Shown piece after piece: positions 34,623 to 44,168 of a stretch of DNA of 64,000 nt (positions are counted from its first letter, which is position 1; the number at the start of each line of letters is the position of its first letter). Under the pieces are notes generated by a model, which saw nothing but the letters and a program-made list of their open reading frames with translations, had not been told where the DNA came from and made no database searches. The stretch comes from Oscillibacter sp. PC13 (GTDB lineage: Bacteria > Bacillota > Clostridia > Oscillospirales > Oscillospiraceae), in NCBI RefSeq assembly GCF_900115635.1, contig NZ_FOXE01000007.1, forward strand, positions 89,560 to 153,559. The letters run 5' to 3'. The translations under genes and the position numbers were made by a program.

Positions 34623-35270
34623 ATGCCGATGGATACTTTCCTCCGTTTGCCAGAGGAAAAGCGAAATCGGTTTCTAAACGCTGCCTGGAAGGAGTTTACC
34701 CACACCAGCTTTGCTGACGTTTCAATTAACAAGATTGTACATCAAGCCGGCATTCCCCGCGGCAGTTTTTACCAGTATTTTGCTGACAAACGAGATCTTT
34801 TTGTCTATCTGATTGAAGACATGCATGAGCGCTTTCTCAGTTCCTATGCAAAGTTGGTTGCCAAAAGCCATGGAGATTTATTCAAAACCCAATTGTTGGC
34901 CTTTGACAGCTTTCAGCGACGTCCTCCGGAGTGCGATCCTTACTTGGATCGCTGCCTCCGTCTGCTGCGGATCAATCCCGGCATCGACCTGCAAAAAATG
35001 CTAGAAGGAAACCCCGGCAATCTGTTGCTGGCAGGCGTTGTGGAGCAGTTGGACACTTCTGCCTTACGTCAGCAGAACTCTGAGTTCGTACGCCACGTCT
35101 TTTCCCTGACCGTCATGGCCTTGGGATCGGCGATTATGGATAGTCTTATGATGCCGGAACGCTGCGAAGAATACCGGAGGGATTTAGAATCCCGCTTGGA
35201 AATTATTCAGCGCGGATGCCTGCGGCCCTGTGATCCGGTATCCGTCGGCGCACTGAAGGAGGAACTATGA
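34623..35270 (+). CDS. TetR-family repressor of the RND exporter
   Basis: A 215-residue TetR regulator (MPMDTFLRLPEEKRNRFLNAAWKEF). The HTH spans about 25-50 with recognition helix IPRGSFYQYFADKRDLFVYL, almost the same as in the TetR at 10774-11421. ATG 34623 follows AGGAGGG. It is the first gene of the operon and overlaps the TolC-like gene by four bases. Given the operator over its own promoter it should be an autorepressor released by a pump substrate. The ligand domain (about 55-210) is divergent from the other TetR, so the inducers probably differ. Confidence 0.92.
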   Translation: MPMDTFLRLPEEKRNRFLNAAWKEFTHTSFADVSINKIVHQAGIPRGSFYQYFADKRDLFVYLIEDMHERFLSSYAKLVAKSHGDLFKTQLLAFDSFQRRPPECDPYLDRCLRLLRINPGIDLQKMLEGNPGNLLLAGVVEQLDTSALRQQNSEFVRHVFSLTVMALGSAIMDSLMMPERCEEYRRDLESRLEIIQRGCLRPCDPVSVGALKEEL

Positions 35271-36631
35271 AACAGCGAATCATTCCATTATTGCTGGCAC
35301 TCGCCCTTGCGTTATCCATCTGTGGAGCTTCCGCTCTTGCGGAGGAGCAGTCCACAGCAGAGGAGCAGACAACCGATACTGAGGGCGCTTCAGCAGAAAC
35401 TGACGGCAATAAAGATGCCGCCCCGGAAACCCCGGGAGACGATGCAGGGGCGGCGGATGCCGCACCCTCTCCAGCGGGGCCGGATCCAGAGGAGGCAGAT
35501 ACTGCCTATGTACCGGATGCGGTCGGTACCATCAGCTTTTCCAATTTAGAGCGCCGGATGCGGGAGAACAATCTGAACCTGCTGGCTCTGGAGGAAAACA
35601 TTGCTTCGATTGAAGTCATCGATTACGACAAAATGTATGAAAGCCTGCGGGAGTCCCTGAATGGCATCGCTCTGGCACAGCGGTATCTGCTGATGGATCC
35701 CACCGGACTTGGATCGGAATCCTATACTTATAACCAGCTGGACCAAACCTACGACTCCTTGCGGGATACCTTCGAATCCCTGAAAGACGGAGAGCTGCAG
35801 GAGGACAATGCCGGCGTTATCCGGCAGCTGAAAAATGTCCAGGATCAGGTTGTCATGGCTGGTGAATCCCTGTATACAGCCCTGGTGCAGTTGGAGGCCC
35901 AAGAGGCGTCCCTCCAACGGCAGTTGACCTCTTTGAACCGCACGGTGGAGGAGATGGGGCTCCGGTACCAGCTGGGTCAAATCTCTGCCTTGCAGCTGGA
36001 GCAGACCAAAGCGGGGCGCACCTCTCTTGTCAGCGGCCTGGAAACCGTGCAGATGAATATTCAAAGTCTCAAAACCCAGCTGGAAATGCTGATTGGTGCG
36101 GAAATGACCGGAGACATTACTCTGGGAAGCGTCCCGGAGGTAACGGCAGAGCAGTTGGAAAAGATGGATCTGGAAACCGATTTAGCCGCAGCAAAAGAGC
36201 GGAGCTATGAGTTGTATGCAGCGGAGCAGACGCTGAAGGATGCCAAGGAGGATTACATAGACGGCCTCAGTCAATACGGATACAGCTCCACCCGGTATGA
36301 GCGCCAAATCGTGGAGCATACTTGGCAGGCTGCACAATACACCTATGATGGAACCGTGCAGAGCTATGAGCTGAGCTTCCGTACCCTGTATGCTCAGGTT
36401 GGGGATTACCAGCAAGTTCTGAATGCAGCCCGAGTTTCCCTGACCTGTCAGAAGGACAGCTACGCTGCTACACAGCTGAAATATCAGCAGGGCACCATCT
36501 CCAAAAATACGCTGTTAAGCGCTGAGGACGATCTCCGCGCAGCAGAGGACACCGTCCAAAACGCGGCTATTGATCTTTTTTCCGCATACAACACCTATTG
36601 CTGGGCTGTGCAGCACGGCATCCTGAACTAA
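35267..36631 (+). CDS. TolC-like coiled-coil efflux protein
   Basis: A 454-residue secreted protein. Signal peptide about 1-24 (IIPLLLALALALSICGASALA), then a low-complexity acidic linker at about 25-85, rich in Glu, Ala, Asp and Pro. A long alpha-helical region follows with two TolC/OEP-like halves (QVVMAGESLYTALVQLEAQEASLQRQL ... LGQISALQLEQTKAGRTSL; and YAATQLKYQQGTISKNTLLSAEDDLRAAED). The repeat of xxLxYQxGxIS-type motifs is typical of TolC. It lies directly before an adaptor and an RND pump. A monoderm has no outer membrane for a TolC channel, so it may cross the wall or stabilise the pump. Confidence 0.8.
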   Translation: MKQRIIPLLLALALALSICGASALAEEQSTAEEQTTDTEGASAETDGNKDAAPETPGDDAGAADAAPSPAGPDPEEADTAYVPDAVGTISFSNLERRMRENNLNLLALEENIASIEVIDYDKMYESLRESLNGIALAQRYLLMDPTGLGSESYTYNQLDQTYDSLRDTFESLKDGELQEDNAGVIRQLKNVQDQVVMAGESLYTALVQLEAQEASLQRQLTSLNRTVEEMGLRYQLGQISALQLEQTKAGRTSLVSGLETVQMNIQSLKTQLEMLIGAEMTGDITLGSVPEVTAEQLEKMDLETDLAAAKERSYELYAAEQTLKDAKEDYIDGLSQYGYSSTRYERQIVEHTWQAAQYTYDGTVQSYELSFRTLYAQVGDYQQVLNAARVSLTCQKDSYAATQLKYQQGTISKNTLLSAEDDLRAAEDTVQNAAIDLFSAYNTYCWAVQHGILN

Positions 36632-36649
36632 TTGGAGGAACTGCATTTT

Positions 36650-37813
36650 ATGAAACACAAACGCATCTCAGCCGCTCTTCTGGCGATGATTTTGATCCTT
36701 GGCCTCACCGCCTGCGGCAGCAGCGGTGAGGAGACAGAGGAGGCCCCGGCCGGAACTGCCGTTCAGGTGACAGAGGTTCTCTCTGACACCATTTCTACGG
36801 AAAACAAGGTTTCCGGCAAGGTCGCCGCGGACAATGAGTCCACCATCATGGTGGCCACCAGCGCCAAGTGTACGGCTGTCTATGCTCAGGCCGGCGATAC
36901 AGTGTCTGCCGGAGATGTCATCTGCACCCTGGATTTAGGGAGCACGCTGGCCTCTTACAATGCCGCCAACATTGGCTATAACTCTGCGGTTCAAAGTTAT
37001 CAGGACCAGGCGGCGGTATTTGACAGCCAAATCAGCCTTTATCAGAAAAACGTCAATGATCTGAAAGCCTTGTTTGAAATTGGCGCGGCTTCTCAGATTG
37101 AGATCGATCAGGCGGAACTGCAGCTCCAGTCTGCCATTGCCACCCGCAACTCCACGTTGGCCCAGCTGGAGGCTGGCATGCAGAGCAGCAAATCCTCCTT
37201 GGAGCAATTGTCCACCGCTTTGGAAAATGTGGACAGCGCCGGAAACGTCATTGCCCCTATCTCCGGCACCCTCGTTACTATGAATGCCGTGGAGGGCAGC
37301 TTTACCTCCAATGCCATGCCGGTGGCCGTCATTGACGGCGCCGACCAGATGAAGGTCACAGTCTCCGTGTCGGAAGCGCTGATTCCAAAGCTTTCCATTG
37401 GCGACAGTGCGGACGTGTCTGTCAGTGCCGCAAACGAGACATTCACTGCGACCATCCGTTCTGTCGAACAGGCCGCCAATGTACAGACTAAACTGTACAC
37501 CGTTGTGCTGACGGTTCCCTCCACTGCCAGCGGGCTTCTCTCCGGCATGTTTGCAGACGTAACCTTCCATACGGACACCTCTGTCGGTACCATTGTGGTC
37601 CCCACCGAAGCGATCCTTACCAGCGGTGAAACACAGTATGTCTTTGTTGTGGAGGAAAATACTGCCAAATATGTAGAAGTCACCACCGGCCTGACTGGAA
37701 ACGGCGTTACAGAGATTACCTCCGGCCTGACCGCCGGCCAGCAGCTTGTGACTGTGGGGCAGTCTTACCTGAAAGATGGCGATGCAGTGCGCATTGTCTC
37801 TGGGGAGGATTAA
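36650..37813 (+). CDS. RND efflux adaptor (periplasmic-type lipoprotein)
   Basis: A 387-residue membrane-fusion protein. ATG 36650 follows TTGGAGGAA. The lipobox is LTAC (MILILGLTACGSS, lipidated Cys about 22). The lipoyl halves are AKCTAVYAQAGDTVSAGDVICTLD and APISGTLVTMNAVEGSFT, separated by a helical hairpin (about 100-195). The beta-barrel follows (LSIGDSADVSVSAANETFTATI) and ends in the membrane-proximal domain (TEITSGLTAGQQLVTVGQSYLKDGDAV). Anchored on the outer face of the membrane, it should link the RND pump to the TolC-like protein upstream. The three structural genes are tightly packed. Confidence 0.9.
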   Translation: MKHKRISAALLAMILILGLTACGSSGEETEEAPAGTAVQVTEVLSDTISTENKVSGKVAADNESTIMVATSAKCTAVYAQAGDTVSAGDVICTLDLGSTLASYNAANIGYNSAVQSYQDQAAVFDSQISLYQKNVNDLKALFEIGAASQIEIDQAELQLQSAIATRNSTLAQLEAGMQSSKSSLEQLSTALENVDSAGNVIAPISGTLVTMNAVEGSFTSNAMPVAVIDGADQMKVTVSVSEALIPKLSIGDSADVSVSAANETFTATIRSVEQAANVQTKLYTVVLTVPSTASGLLSGMFADVTFHTDTSVGTIVVPTEAILTSGETQYVFVVEENTAKYVEVTTGLTGNGVTEITSGLTAGQQLVTVGQSYLKDGDAVRIVSGED

Positions 37814-37819
37814 AACCCG

Positions 37820-40800
37820 ATGAATATTGCAAAGGCGTGTATCCAGCATAAGGTGGCCACGCTGCTGGCCGTCATCATGGTGGTCATCTTCGGCATCATG
37901 TACGGTTCACAGCTGCAGATGGCCCTGATGCCCAACATGGAAATGCCGATGGCTGTGGTCATGACAACTTATGTGGGCGCAAACCCCAGTGACATTGAAG
38001 ATCTGGTGACAGCTCCTCTGGAATCTGCCATTATGTCGGTCTCCGGCGTGGAAGAAATTGAGTCTACCTCCTCCGAAAATGTCAGCACCATTCAGATTAC
38101 ATATGTGGACGGCACGGATCTGGACATTGCAGCCACGAAGCTGCGGGAAAAATTCGATATGGTGTCTCTTCCTGATGACGCCTCCGATCCCATTATCATC
38201 AATATGAGCCTCAGCGATATGATGCCGACCGCCATGATTGCCCTGATGGGCGACGATCTTTCCCAACTCCAGACGCTGGCGGAGGATGTGGTCTCTCCTG
38301 CGTTGGAACGTATTGATGGCGTGGCCCAGGTCTCTGTCAACGGCGGTCTGGAGCAGCAGATCTCCGTGGAGATCGATCCGGCGAAAGCTGCGGGTTTTGG
38401 CCTCTCCAGTTCTTACATTTCCCAGTTCCTGGCCGGGCAAAACCTTTTATACCCCGGTGGAGATCTGCAAAACGGTTCCAAAAAGCTAACCGTTTCCACT
38501 GATGCTAAATTCCAGTCTGTGGAGGATGTGGCCAATACCCTGATCACGTTGCCCAGCGGTGGAACCGTCCGTCTGTCCGAGGTGTCCAATGTGGAAATGA
38601 CATCTGACGATCCAGTCGCTGTTGCTAAAGTTGGCGATACCGCCTGCGTGCTTCTCCAGGTTTCCAAGCAATCCGGTTCCAACGAGATGGCCGCTGCCCA
38701 AGCGGTTGAAAAGCGGATGGAAGAACTGGCAGCGGAAAATTCCAGCATCCGGTATTCCCTCCCCTATATTGCCAGTGATTACATTGACCAATCCGTGAAC
38801 AATGCCTTCAGCAACATCTGGCAGGGGGTTCTGCTGGCTGCCATTGTGGTGTTCCTGTTCCTGCGCCGCGGCAGTCCCACCCTGACCATCTGTATCTCCA
38901 TGCCCGTCTGCATCCTGTCCGTTTTTGTCCTGATGAACGTTCTGGATCTGACTTTGAATATGATGAGCCTGGGCGGCATCGCCATGGGTGTCGGCATGAT
39001 TGTGGATAACTCCATTGTGGTTTTGGAGAATATCAACCGCTTTGCCGCAGAAGGCCATGACCGGATGAGCGCCTGTGTGGACGGCACCAAAGAGGTCACC
39101 TCCTCGGTTGTCGCCTCCACGCTTACCACGCTGGCCGTGTTTGTCCCCATGGGACTGGTAAGTGGCATAGCAGGCGACATGTTCCGGGATTTTTCCCTAA
39201 CCATCGCCTCCTTGATTGCTTCCTCCCTGATCATTTCTCTGACCCTGGTTCCCCTTCTCTGCTACTTCACACTGGATGCGGAAAAAATCCGCAAGCAGCA
39301 AATAAAGCGGGCTGCTAAAAAGAGTGCAGGGGCGCACACCAACGGCATTGCGTCGTTTTTCGGAGGCCTGTTCCATCGCTTGAATCAGTTTTATCTGCGT
39401 CTTCTGCGCTATTTCGTCTATCACCTGAAAACCGGCATGCTGGTTTCTGTCGGTTTGGTAGCCATTTTTGCGCTGACGCTGATCAGCACCAAGATGGTGA
39501 TGATCCCGGACATGGATCAAAGCAGCGTCTCCATCAGCGTCAGCATGCCAACCGGATCCAGTCTGGAGGAGTCCTCCGCCATTGCCGACCGGATTGTGGC
39601 GATTGTGGAGCAGGCGTGCCCGGAGATGGAGGAGATGTACTATATTGCCAGCAGCGGCTCCTCTATGATGTCCGCCGGTGATGTCACCATGGGCGTCAAC
39701 CTGGTGGGCAAAAGTGAACGGGAGCGTACCGCCTTTGATATTGAAGACGACCTGCGGGCAGCCCTTCAGGACATTGCAGGCTGTGAAATCACCGTCAGCG
39801 CTTCCAGTTCCATGGCCATGCTCAGCGGCAGTGACATTGCCGTGGAGATTTCCGGTGATGATTATGACACATTGGGTCTCATCGCCGGTGAGTTGACGGA
39901 TCAGATTGCCGCACTTCCCGATGCCGTCAATGTCGAAAGCTCCCTCTCTGATCAGGTGCCTCAGGTCAAGGTCACCATGAATCGAGAAGCCGCCTCTCAG
40001 TATGGCCTGACTGCCGCCGCTGTGGGTGCCGCCGTCCGCTCTGAACTCACCGGATCCACCGCCACCACCGTCACCATCGACAACAAAGAATATGACGTGG
40101 TGGTCAAGGGCGACGGTACCGCCGCCGCCAGCCTGGATGCCCTGCGCTCCATGCCAGTCTCCTCTTCCTACGGCGGGACCGTACCCCTGAGTTCCGTGGC
40201 AAATGTAGTGGTTGAGCAAGCCCCTCAAAGCGTCACCCGCCACAACCAGACCCGGCAGGTCACCATCTCCGGCGATACCATCAGCGGTGATACCACGGCC
40301 ATTACACAGCAGATTCACGCAATTCTGGATGGCTATGCACTGCCGCAGGGCTATACGGCGGAAACCGCCGGCGGATATGAGGATATGATGGAGAGCTTCT
40401 CGGACCTTGGCTTTGCCTTGGTAGTGGCTCTGCTGTTGGTATATTTCGTACTGGCCGTTCAGTTCGAATCCTTCTCTATGCCGGTTATCGTCATGTTCAT
40501 TCTGCCCGTGGCCTTCACCGGTGCTCTGTTTGCGCTGCCCCTGACTGGGCGGAACATGTCTATTATCGCATTGGTGTCCATCATTATGCTTGCCGGCACC
40601 GTAGTCAACTCCTCCATTATCCTTGTGGAATATATTAAAATTCGCCGCAGTATGGGAGAGAGTCGGGAAGAGGCCATCCTGCACGCCTGTCCCCTGCGCG
40701 TCCGCCCCATCATGATGACCACTCTCACTACTGTCCTAGCGATGGTTCCCATGGCTCTGGGGCTTGGAGAGAGCAACGAAATGATGAGCGATATGGGAAT

Positions 40801-40951
40801 TACCATGATCAGCGGTATGGTCATCTCCACTGTTGTCACATTGGTATTCACCCCGGTCTACTATTCTGTGATTGATAATCTCAGCCACGGATTCGGCCGG
40901 AAGAAGAAAGGTCCCCCCTCCGAATCGGCTGTTCCGGCGGCAGTGGAATAA
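37820..40951 (+). CDS. RND (AcrB/MdtB-type) efflux transporter
   Basis: A 1043-residue proton-driven transporter with the double layout of the hydrophobe/amphiphile RND family: TM1 at about 12-32 and TM7 at about 545-565, each followed by a large extracytoplasmic loop, then five more helices. Visible: the porter repeats (PSDIEDLVTAPLESAIMSVSGVEEIESTSSENVSTI), proton-relay region GGIAMGVGMIVDNSIVVLENI (about 388-408) and its C-terminal counterpart VSIIMLAGTVVNSSIILVEYI. Length is that of AcrB. Substrates may be drugs, bile acids or lipids; nothing in the sequence decides. Confidence 0.93.
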   Translation: MNIAKACIQHKVATLLAVIMVVIFGIMYGSQLQMALMPNMEMPMAVVMTTYVGANPSDIEDLVTAPLESAIMSVSGVEEIESTSSENVSTIQITYVDGTDLDIAATKLREKFDMVSLPDDASDPIIINMSLSDMMPTAMIALMGDDLSQLQTLAEDVVSPALERIDGVAQVSVNGGLEQQISVEIDPAKAAGFGLSSSYISQFLAGQNLLYPGGDLQNGSKKLTVSTDAKFQSVEDVANTLITLPSGGTVRLSEVSNVEMTSDDPVAVAKVGDTACVLLQVSKQSGSNEMAAAQAVEKRMEELAAENSSIRYSLPYIASDYIDQSVNNAFSNIWQGVLLAAIVVFLFLRRGSPTLTICISMPVCILSVFVLMNVLDLTLNMMSLGGIAMGVGMIVDNSIVVLENINRFAAEGHDRMSACVDGTKEVTSSVVASTLTTLAVFVPMGLVSGIAGDMFRDFSLTIASLIASSLIISLTLVPLLCYFTLDAEKIRKQQIKRAAKKSAGAHTNGIASFFGGLFHRLNQFYLRLLRYFVYHLKTGMLVSVGLVAIFALTLISTKMVMIPDMDQSSVSISVSMPTGSSLEESSAIADRIVAIVEQACPEMEEMYYIASSGSSMMSAGDVTMGVNLVGKSERERTAFDIEDDLRAALQDIAGCEITVSASSSMAMLSGSDIAVEISGDDYDTLGLIAGELTDQIAALPDAVNVESSLSDQVPQVKVTMNREAASQYGLTAAAVGAAVRSELTGSTATTVTIDNKEYDVVVKGDGTAAASLDALRSMPVSSSYGGTVPLSSVANVVVEQAPQSVTRHNQTRQVTISGDTISGDTTAITQQIHAILDGYALPQGYTAETAGGYEDMMESFSDLGFALVVALLLVYFVLAVQFESFSMPVIVMFILPVAFTGALFALPLTGRNMSIIALVSIIMLAGTVVNSSIILVEYIKIRRSMGESREEAILHACPLRVRPIMMTTLTTVLAMVPMALGLGESNEMMSDMGITMISGMVISTVVTLVFTPVYYSVIDNLSHGFGRKKKGPPSESAVPAAVE

Positions 40952-40969
40952 CAGCGTCTTTCCAGTAAC

Positions 40970-41014
40970 TTAGGCCGTTGGCGTCCTGTGCGGCGCCAAC
41001 GGCCATCTTTTTGC
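40970..41014 (+). terminator. Terminator of the RND operon
   Basis: GGCCGTTGGCG (40973-40983) / CGCCAACGGCC (40994-41004), followed by ATCTTTTTGC. Confidence 0.85.
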
Positions 41015-41041
41015 TTTTTATCAGAACTTCCTGAAAATCCG

Positions 41042-41070
41042 TTGACAAGTATCACTTTCTCAGCTATTAT
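41042..41070 (+). promoter_or_regulatory. Promoter of the pyrimidine operon
   Basis: TTGACA (41042-41047), 17-base spacer, TATTAT (41065-41070). The start of pyrC is only 38 bases further on, so there is no room for a PyrR-type attenuator in the leader. Confidence 0.75.
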
Positions 41071-41108
41071 AATATGTTGAATGAAAACTCAGTGAAAGGG
41101 GCTATACC

Positions 41109-42395
41109 ATGAATTTGCTGCTGACCGGCGGAGCCGTTTTCCGGGATGGAAACTTCCAGCACGCAGACGTTTTGATCTGTGACGGCCGTATTGTTTCCGT
41201 TTCCCCCGCCCTTCCCCGCAGTGATGTTTCCGTAATTGAGCTGCATGATAATTTGATTACTCCAGGTTTCGTTGATGTTCACGTTCATCTTCGGGAGCCT
41301 GGTTTTTCTTATAAAGAGACGATTGCGGCCGGCACGGCTTCCGCTGCCGCCGGAGGCTATACGGCAGTATGCGCCATGCCCAATCTCAACCCCGTACCGG
41401 ATACGCTGGAACACCTGCAACCGCAGCTGGATGTGATTCAACGGGACGCCAGTATTTACGTCTACCCCTACGGTGCCATTACCCGGGATGAGAAAGGTAC
41501 GAATGCCGCTGACCTGGATGCGCTGGCTCCCTTTGTCTGCGGTTTTTCTGACGATGGCAGAGGCGTTCAGTCCGAGGCGCAGATGCGCTCCGCCATGGAG
41601 CATGCCAAGGTGCTGGGCAAGCCCATTGTGGCCCACTGCGAGGACGAGTCCCTGCTGGCCAAAGGCTGGTGTGTCCATGACGGCGTTTATGCCAAGGCCC
41701 ACGATCTTGTCGGCAACGCCTCCGAGAGCGAGTGGCGGCAGGTGGAGAGAGACATCCGCCTGGTACGGGAGACCGGCTGCCGTTACCATGTGTGCCATGT
41801 TTCCACGAAGGAATCCGTGGCACTGGTCCGTGCCGCCAAGGCAGAGGGGCTGCCGGTCACCTGTGAAACCGGTCCCCACTATCTGGTGCTCTGCGACGAG
41901 GATCTGCAGAATGACGGACGCTTCCGCATGAATCCCCCCATCCGCTCCGCTGCTGACCGGCAGGCTTTGATTGAAGGTGTGCTGGATGGTACTGTGGACT
42001 GCATCGCTACAGACCATGCCCCTCACTCCGCCAAGGAAAAGTCCGGAGGCCTGACATGCAGCCTTAACGGAATTGTCGGCCTGGAATGTGCCTTTCCGGT
42101 GCTGTATACCCAGCTGGTGGAAACCGGCATTGTGCCGCTTCCCACGCTGCTGAATGCCCTCTGCGTCAATCCCAGGAGAATTTTTGGCCTTCCTGGCGGG
42201 AAACTTGAGTCAGGCCAGCCTGCTGACCTGACTGTGCTGGATTTGAACCGTCCTCACATCATTGACGCTGGCTCCTTCCGCTCTCTGGGACACGCCACTC
42301 CTTTTGACGGCTGGGGTGTCTCCGCCGCCGTGGCACTGACAATTTGCCGCGGAGAGATGGTCTACGCCAATTTAAGACAGGAGGACACAGAATGA
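41109..42395 (+). CDS. pyrC: Dihydroorotase
   Basis: A 428-residue zinc amidohydrolase converting N-carbamoyl-aspartate to dihydroorotate in UMP synthesis. Metal and substrate sites: VDVHVHLREPGF (about 57-68), the metal-bridging Lys region is less clear, HCEDES (about 178), CHVSTKES (about 230) and TDHAPHS (about 303). It belongs to the class I (long, Bacillus-type) dihydroorotases. ATG 41109 follows GAAAGGGG. First gene of an eight-gene pyrimidine transcript; overlaps pyrK by four bases. Confidence 0.96.
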   Translation: MNLLLTGGAVFRDGNFQHADVLICDGRIVSVSPALPRSDVSVIELHDNLITPGFVDVHVHLREPGFSYKETIAAGTASAAAGGYTAVCAMPNLNPVPDTLEHLQPQLDVIQRDASIYVYPYGAITRDEKGTNAADLDALAPFVCGFSDDGRGVQSEAQMRSAMEHAKVLGKPIVAHCEDESLLAKGWCVHDGVYAKAHDLVGNASESEWRQVERDIRLVRETGCRYHVCHVSTKESVALVRAAKAEGLPVTCETGPHYLVLCDEDLQNDGRFRMNPPIRSAADRQALIEGVLDGTVDCIATDHAPHSAKEKSGGLTCSLNGIVGLECAFPVLYTQLVETGIVPLPTLLNALCVNPRRIFGLPGGKLESGQPADLTVLDLNRPHIIDAGSFRSLGHATPFDGWGVSAAVALTICRGEMVYANLRQEDTE

Positions 42396-43135
42396 AACAG
42401 TCCCTCTTTACCATGGAACACGCCCGGCAGCTGACGGAGGACACTTATGAACTGGTACTCTCCGGCGACACCTCTGCCATCACGGCCCCGGGCCAGTTTG
42501 TCAACATTCAGCTGCCCGGGAAGTTTCTCAGGCGTCCCATCTCTATCTGCAACTGGACGGACAGCGCCCTGCTGCTTCTGGTGCGGGTGGTAGGCGAGGG
42601 GACGAAGGACTTGGTCCGCTCCGTCCCCGGAGAGGAACTGGATGTGCTGTCCGGTCTCGGAAACGGCTTCGACCTCTCTCTTTCCGGAGAGCACCCCATT
42701 CTGCTGGGCGGCGGCATCGGCATCGCGCCGCTGTATGGTCTGGCCAAGCGGATGGTGGACGCCGGGGTCTCCCCCACGGTGGCCCTTGGCTTCCGCACGT
42801 GGAAGGAAGCCTTTTATCTGGAGGAATTTGCCGCCCTGGGCTGCCGGCTGCTGGTGGCCACGGAGGACGGAAGCCTTGGCATCCGCGGCTTTGTCACGGA
42901 CCTTGCCGCAAATGTACCGGAGTGCGATTATGCCTTTGTCTGCGGCCCCACGCCCATGCTGAAGGCCGTCCACAATCTTTCCCAGCTCACCGGCGGCCAG
43001 TTCAGCTTTGAGGCCCGGATGGGCTGCGGCTTCGGCGCCTGTATGGGCTGCACCGTTCCTACGAGGGACGGGTATAAGCGCGTCTGCAAGGACGGCCCCA
43101 TTCTCTGCAAGGAGGAGATTGTATGGCAGGACTAA
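42392..43135 (+). CDS. pyrK: Dihydroorotate dehydrogenase B electron-transfer subunit
   Basis: A 247-residue FAD/[2Fe-2S] subunit that passes electrons from the PyrDB subunit to NAD. ATG 42392 (MKQSLFTMEHARQL) follows ACAGGAGGA and overlaps the pyrC stop. Visible: FAD-binding RRPISICNW (about 49-57), nucleotide loop GGGIGIAPLYGLAKRM (about 108-123) and the cluster cysteines in MGCGFGACMGCTVPT with a fourth in KDGPILCKEEIVW. Overlaps pyrD by 13 bases, fixing the heterotetramer partners side by side. Confidence 0.95.
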   Translation: MKQSLFTMEHARQLTEDTYELVLSGDTSAITAPGQFVNIQLPGKFLRRPISICNWTDSALLLLVRVVGEGTKDLVRSVPGEELDVLSGLGNGFDLSLSGEHPILLGGGIGIAPLYGLAKRMVDAGVSPTVALGFRTWKEAFYLEEFAALGCRLLVATEDGSLGIRGFVTDLAANVPECDYAFVCGPTPMLKAVHNLSQLTGGQFSFEARMGCGFGACMGCTVPTRDGYKRVCKDGPILCKEEIVWQD

Positions 43136-44037
43136 TGGTAAGCCTGGCCGGCGTGGAGCTGAAAAATCCGGTGATTCCCGCCTCTGGTACCTTCGGCTAT
43201 GGCAGGGAGTACGGGGAGCTCTATGATTTGAACATTCTGGGCAGCTTTTCCTTCAAGGGAACCACCGGTGAGGCGCGCCTGGGCAATCCCCAGCCGCGGA
43301 TTGCGGAGACAGAAGGCGGCATGCTGAATGCCGTCGGGCTCCAGAACCCCGGTGTTGACGCTGTGATTGAGCGGGAGCTTCCCAATATGGCCCGGCTGTT
43401 TCAGGGGCCGCTGATTGCCAATGTAGGTGGTTTTTCTCTGGAGGAATACGCAGAAAACTGCCGCAAGCTGGACGCCTGCCCCCAGGTGGGAATTCTGGAG
43501 GTGAACATCTCCTGTCCCAATGTCCATGCGGGCGGAAAGAACTTTGGCTGCGATCCCACCGCGGCCGCAGAGGTGACCCGGGCGGTAAAGGCCGTCACTT
43601 CCAAGCCGGTGTTCATGAAGCTGACGCCCAATGTCACAGACATCGTGGAAATTGCCAAGGCCTGTGCCGATGCAGGAGCCGACGGCATCTGCCTGATCAA
43701 CACCCTGCTTGGAATGCGCATTGATTTGAAAACGAAGCGCCCTCTGCTGGCTAACCGGACCGGCGGCCTCTCCGGCCCGGCAGTGTTTCCTGTGGCACTG
43801 CGGATGGTGTGGGATGTCTATGAGGCGGTAAGGCTTCCCATCATTGGCTGTGGCGGCATATCCTCTGCCGAGGATGTATGTGAAATGATGATGGCGGGAG
43901 CCAGCGCCGTGGAAATCGGCGCCGCCAACCTGCGGGATCCCTATGCCTGTAAAACCATTGTGGAAAACCTGCCCGCTGTGTGCCGGCGGCTGGGTGTGGA
44001 AAACATCTGCGATTTAACCGGTGTCGCCCACCGCTGA
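43123..44037 (+). CDS. pyrD: Dihydroorotate dehydrogenase B catalytic subunit
   Basis: A 304-residue FMN barrel enzyme oxidising dihydroorotate to orotate. Class 1B is shown by the catalytic Cys in LEVNISCPNVHAGG (about 130) and the adjoining pyrK. Other motifs: PASGTFGYG and FKGTT at the start, NAVGLQNPG (about 68-76), MKLTPNVTDI, and the C-terminal phosphate site IIGCGGISS (about 240) and EIGAANL. The ATG is inside pyrK, behind AAGGAGG. Length and spacing are normal. Confidence 0.96.
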   Translation: MAGLMVSLAGVELKNPVIPASGTFGYGREYGELYDLNILGSFSFKGTTGEARLGNPQPRIAETEGGMLNAVGLQNPGVDAVIERELPNMARLFQGPLIANVGGFSLEEYAENCRKLDACPQVGILEVNISCPNVHAGGKNFGCDPTAAAEVTRAVKAVTSKPVFMKLTPNVTDIVEIAKACADAGADGICLINTLLGMRIDLKTKRPLLANRTGGLSGPAVFPVALRMVWDVYEAVRLPIIGCGGISSAEDVCEMMMAGASAVEIGAANLRDPYACKTIVENLPAVCRRLGVENICDLTGVAHR

Positions 44038-44072
44038 TCGGAGTTCTCACGAGGCGGTATTTTCTGCCGGAA

Positions 44073-44168
44073 TTGCTGATGCTTTCCCTGTTGGTGGGCT
44101 GCACGTCCTCCTCTGGCAGCGGAGGAAACACCATGATACCGGAAGAGCTTCCGCCGCAGCGGTTTTGA
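44073..44168 (+). CDS. Possible 31-residue lipoprotein inside the pyr operon
   Basis: In the 183-base gap between pyrD and pyrF a short frame reads [18 protein letters not shown], then [13 protein letters not shown]. The hydrophobic stretch followed by LVGC and a Ser/Gly linker is exactly a lipoprotein signal. The start is unclear: TTG 44073 or ATG 44079, with GAGG only about 16-20 bases upstream, and no canonical start between the pyrD stop and 44073. It may also be the relic of a longer lipoprotein gene. Confidence 0.3.
   Translation: MLMLSLLVGCTSSSGSGGNTMIPEELPPQRF

Noticed and set aside
39197..40684. A 495-codon minus-strand frame over the RND pump gene
   Set aside because: Antisense shadow of a clear RND transporter; composition (His, Gly, Asp) is that of reverse-complement coding sequence.
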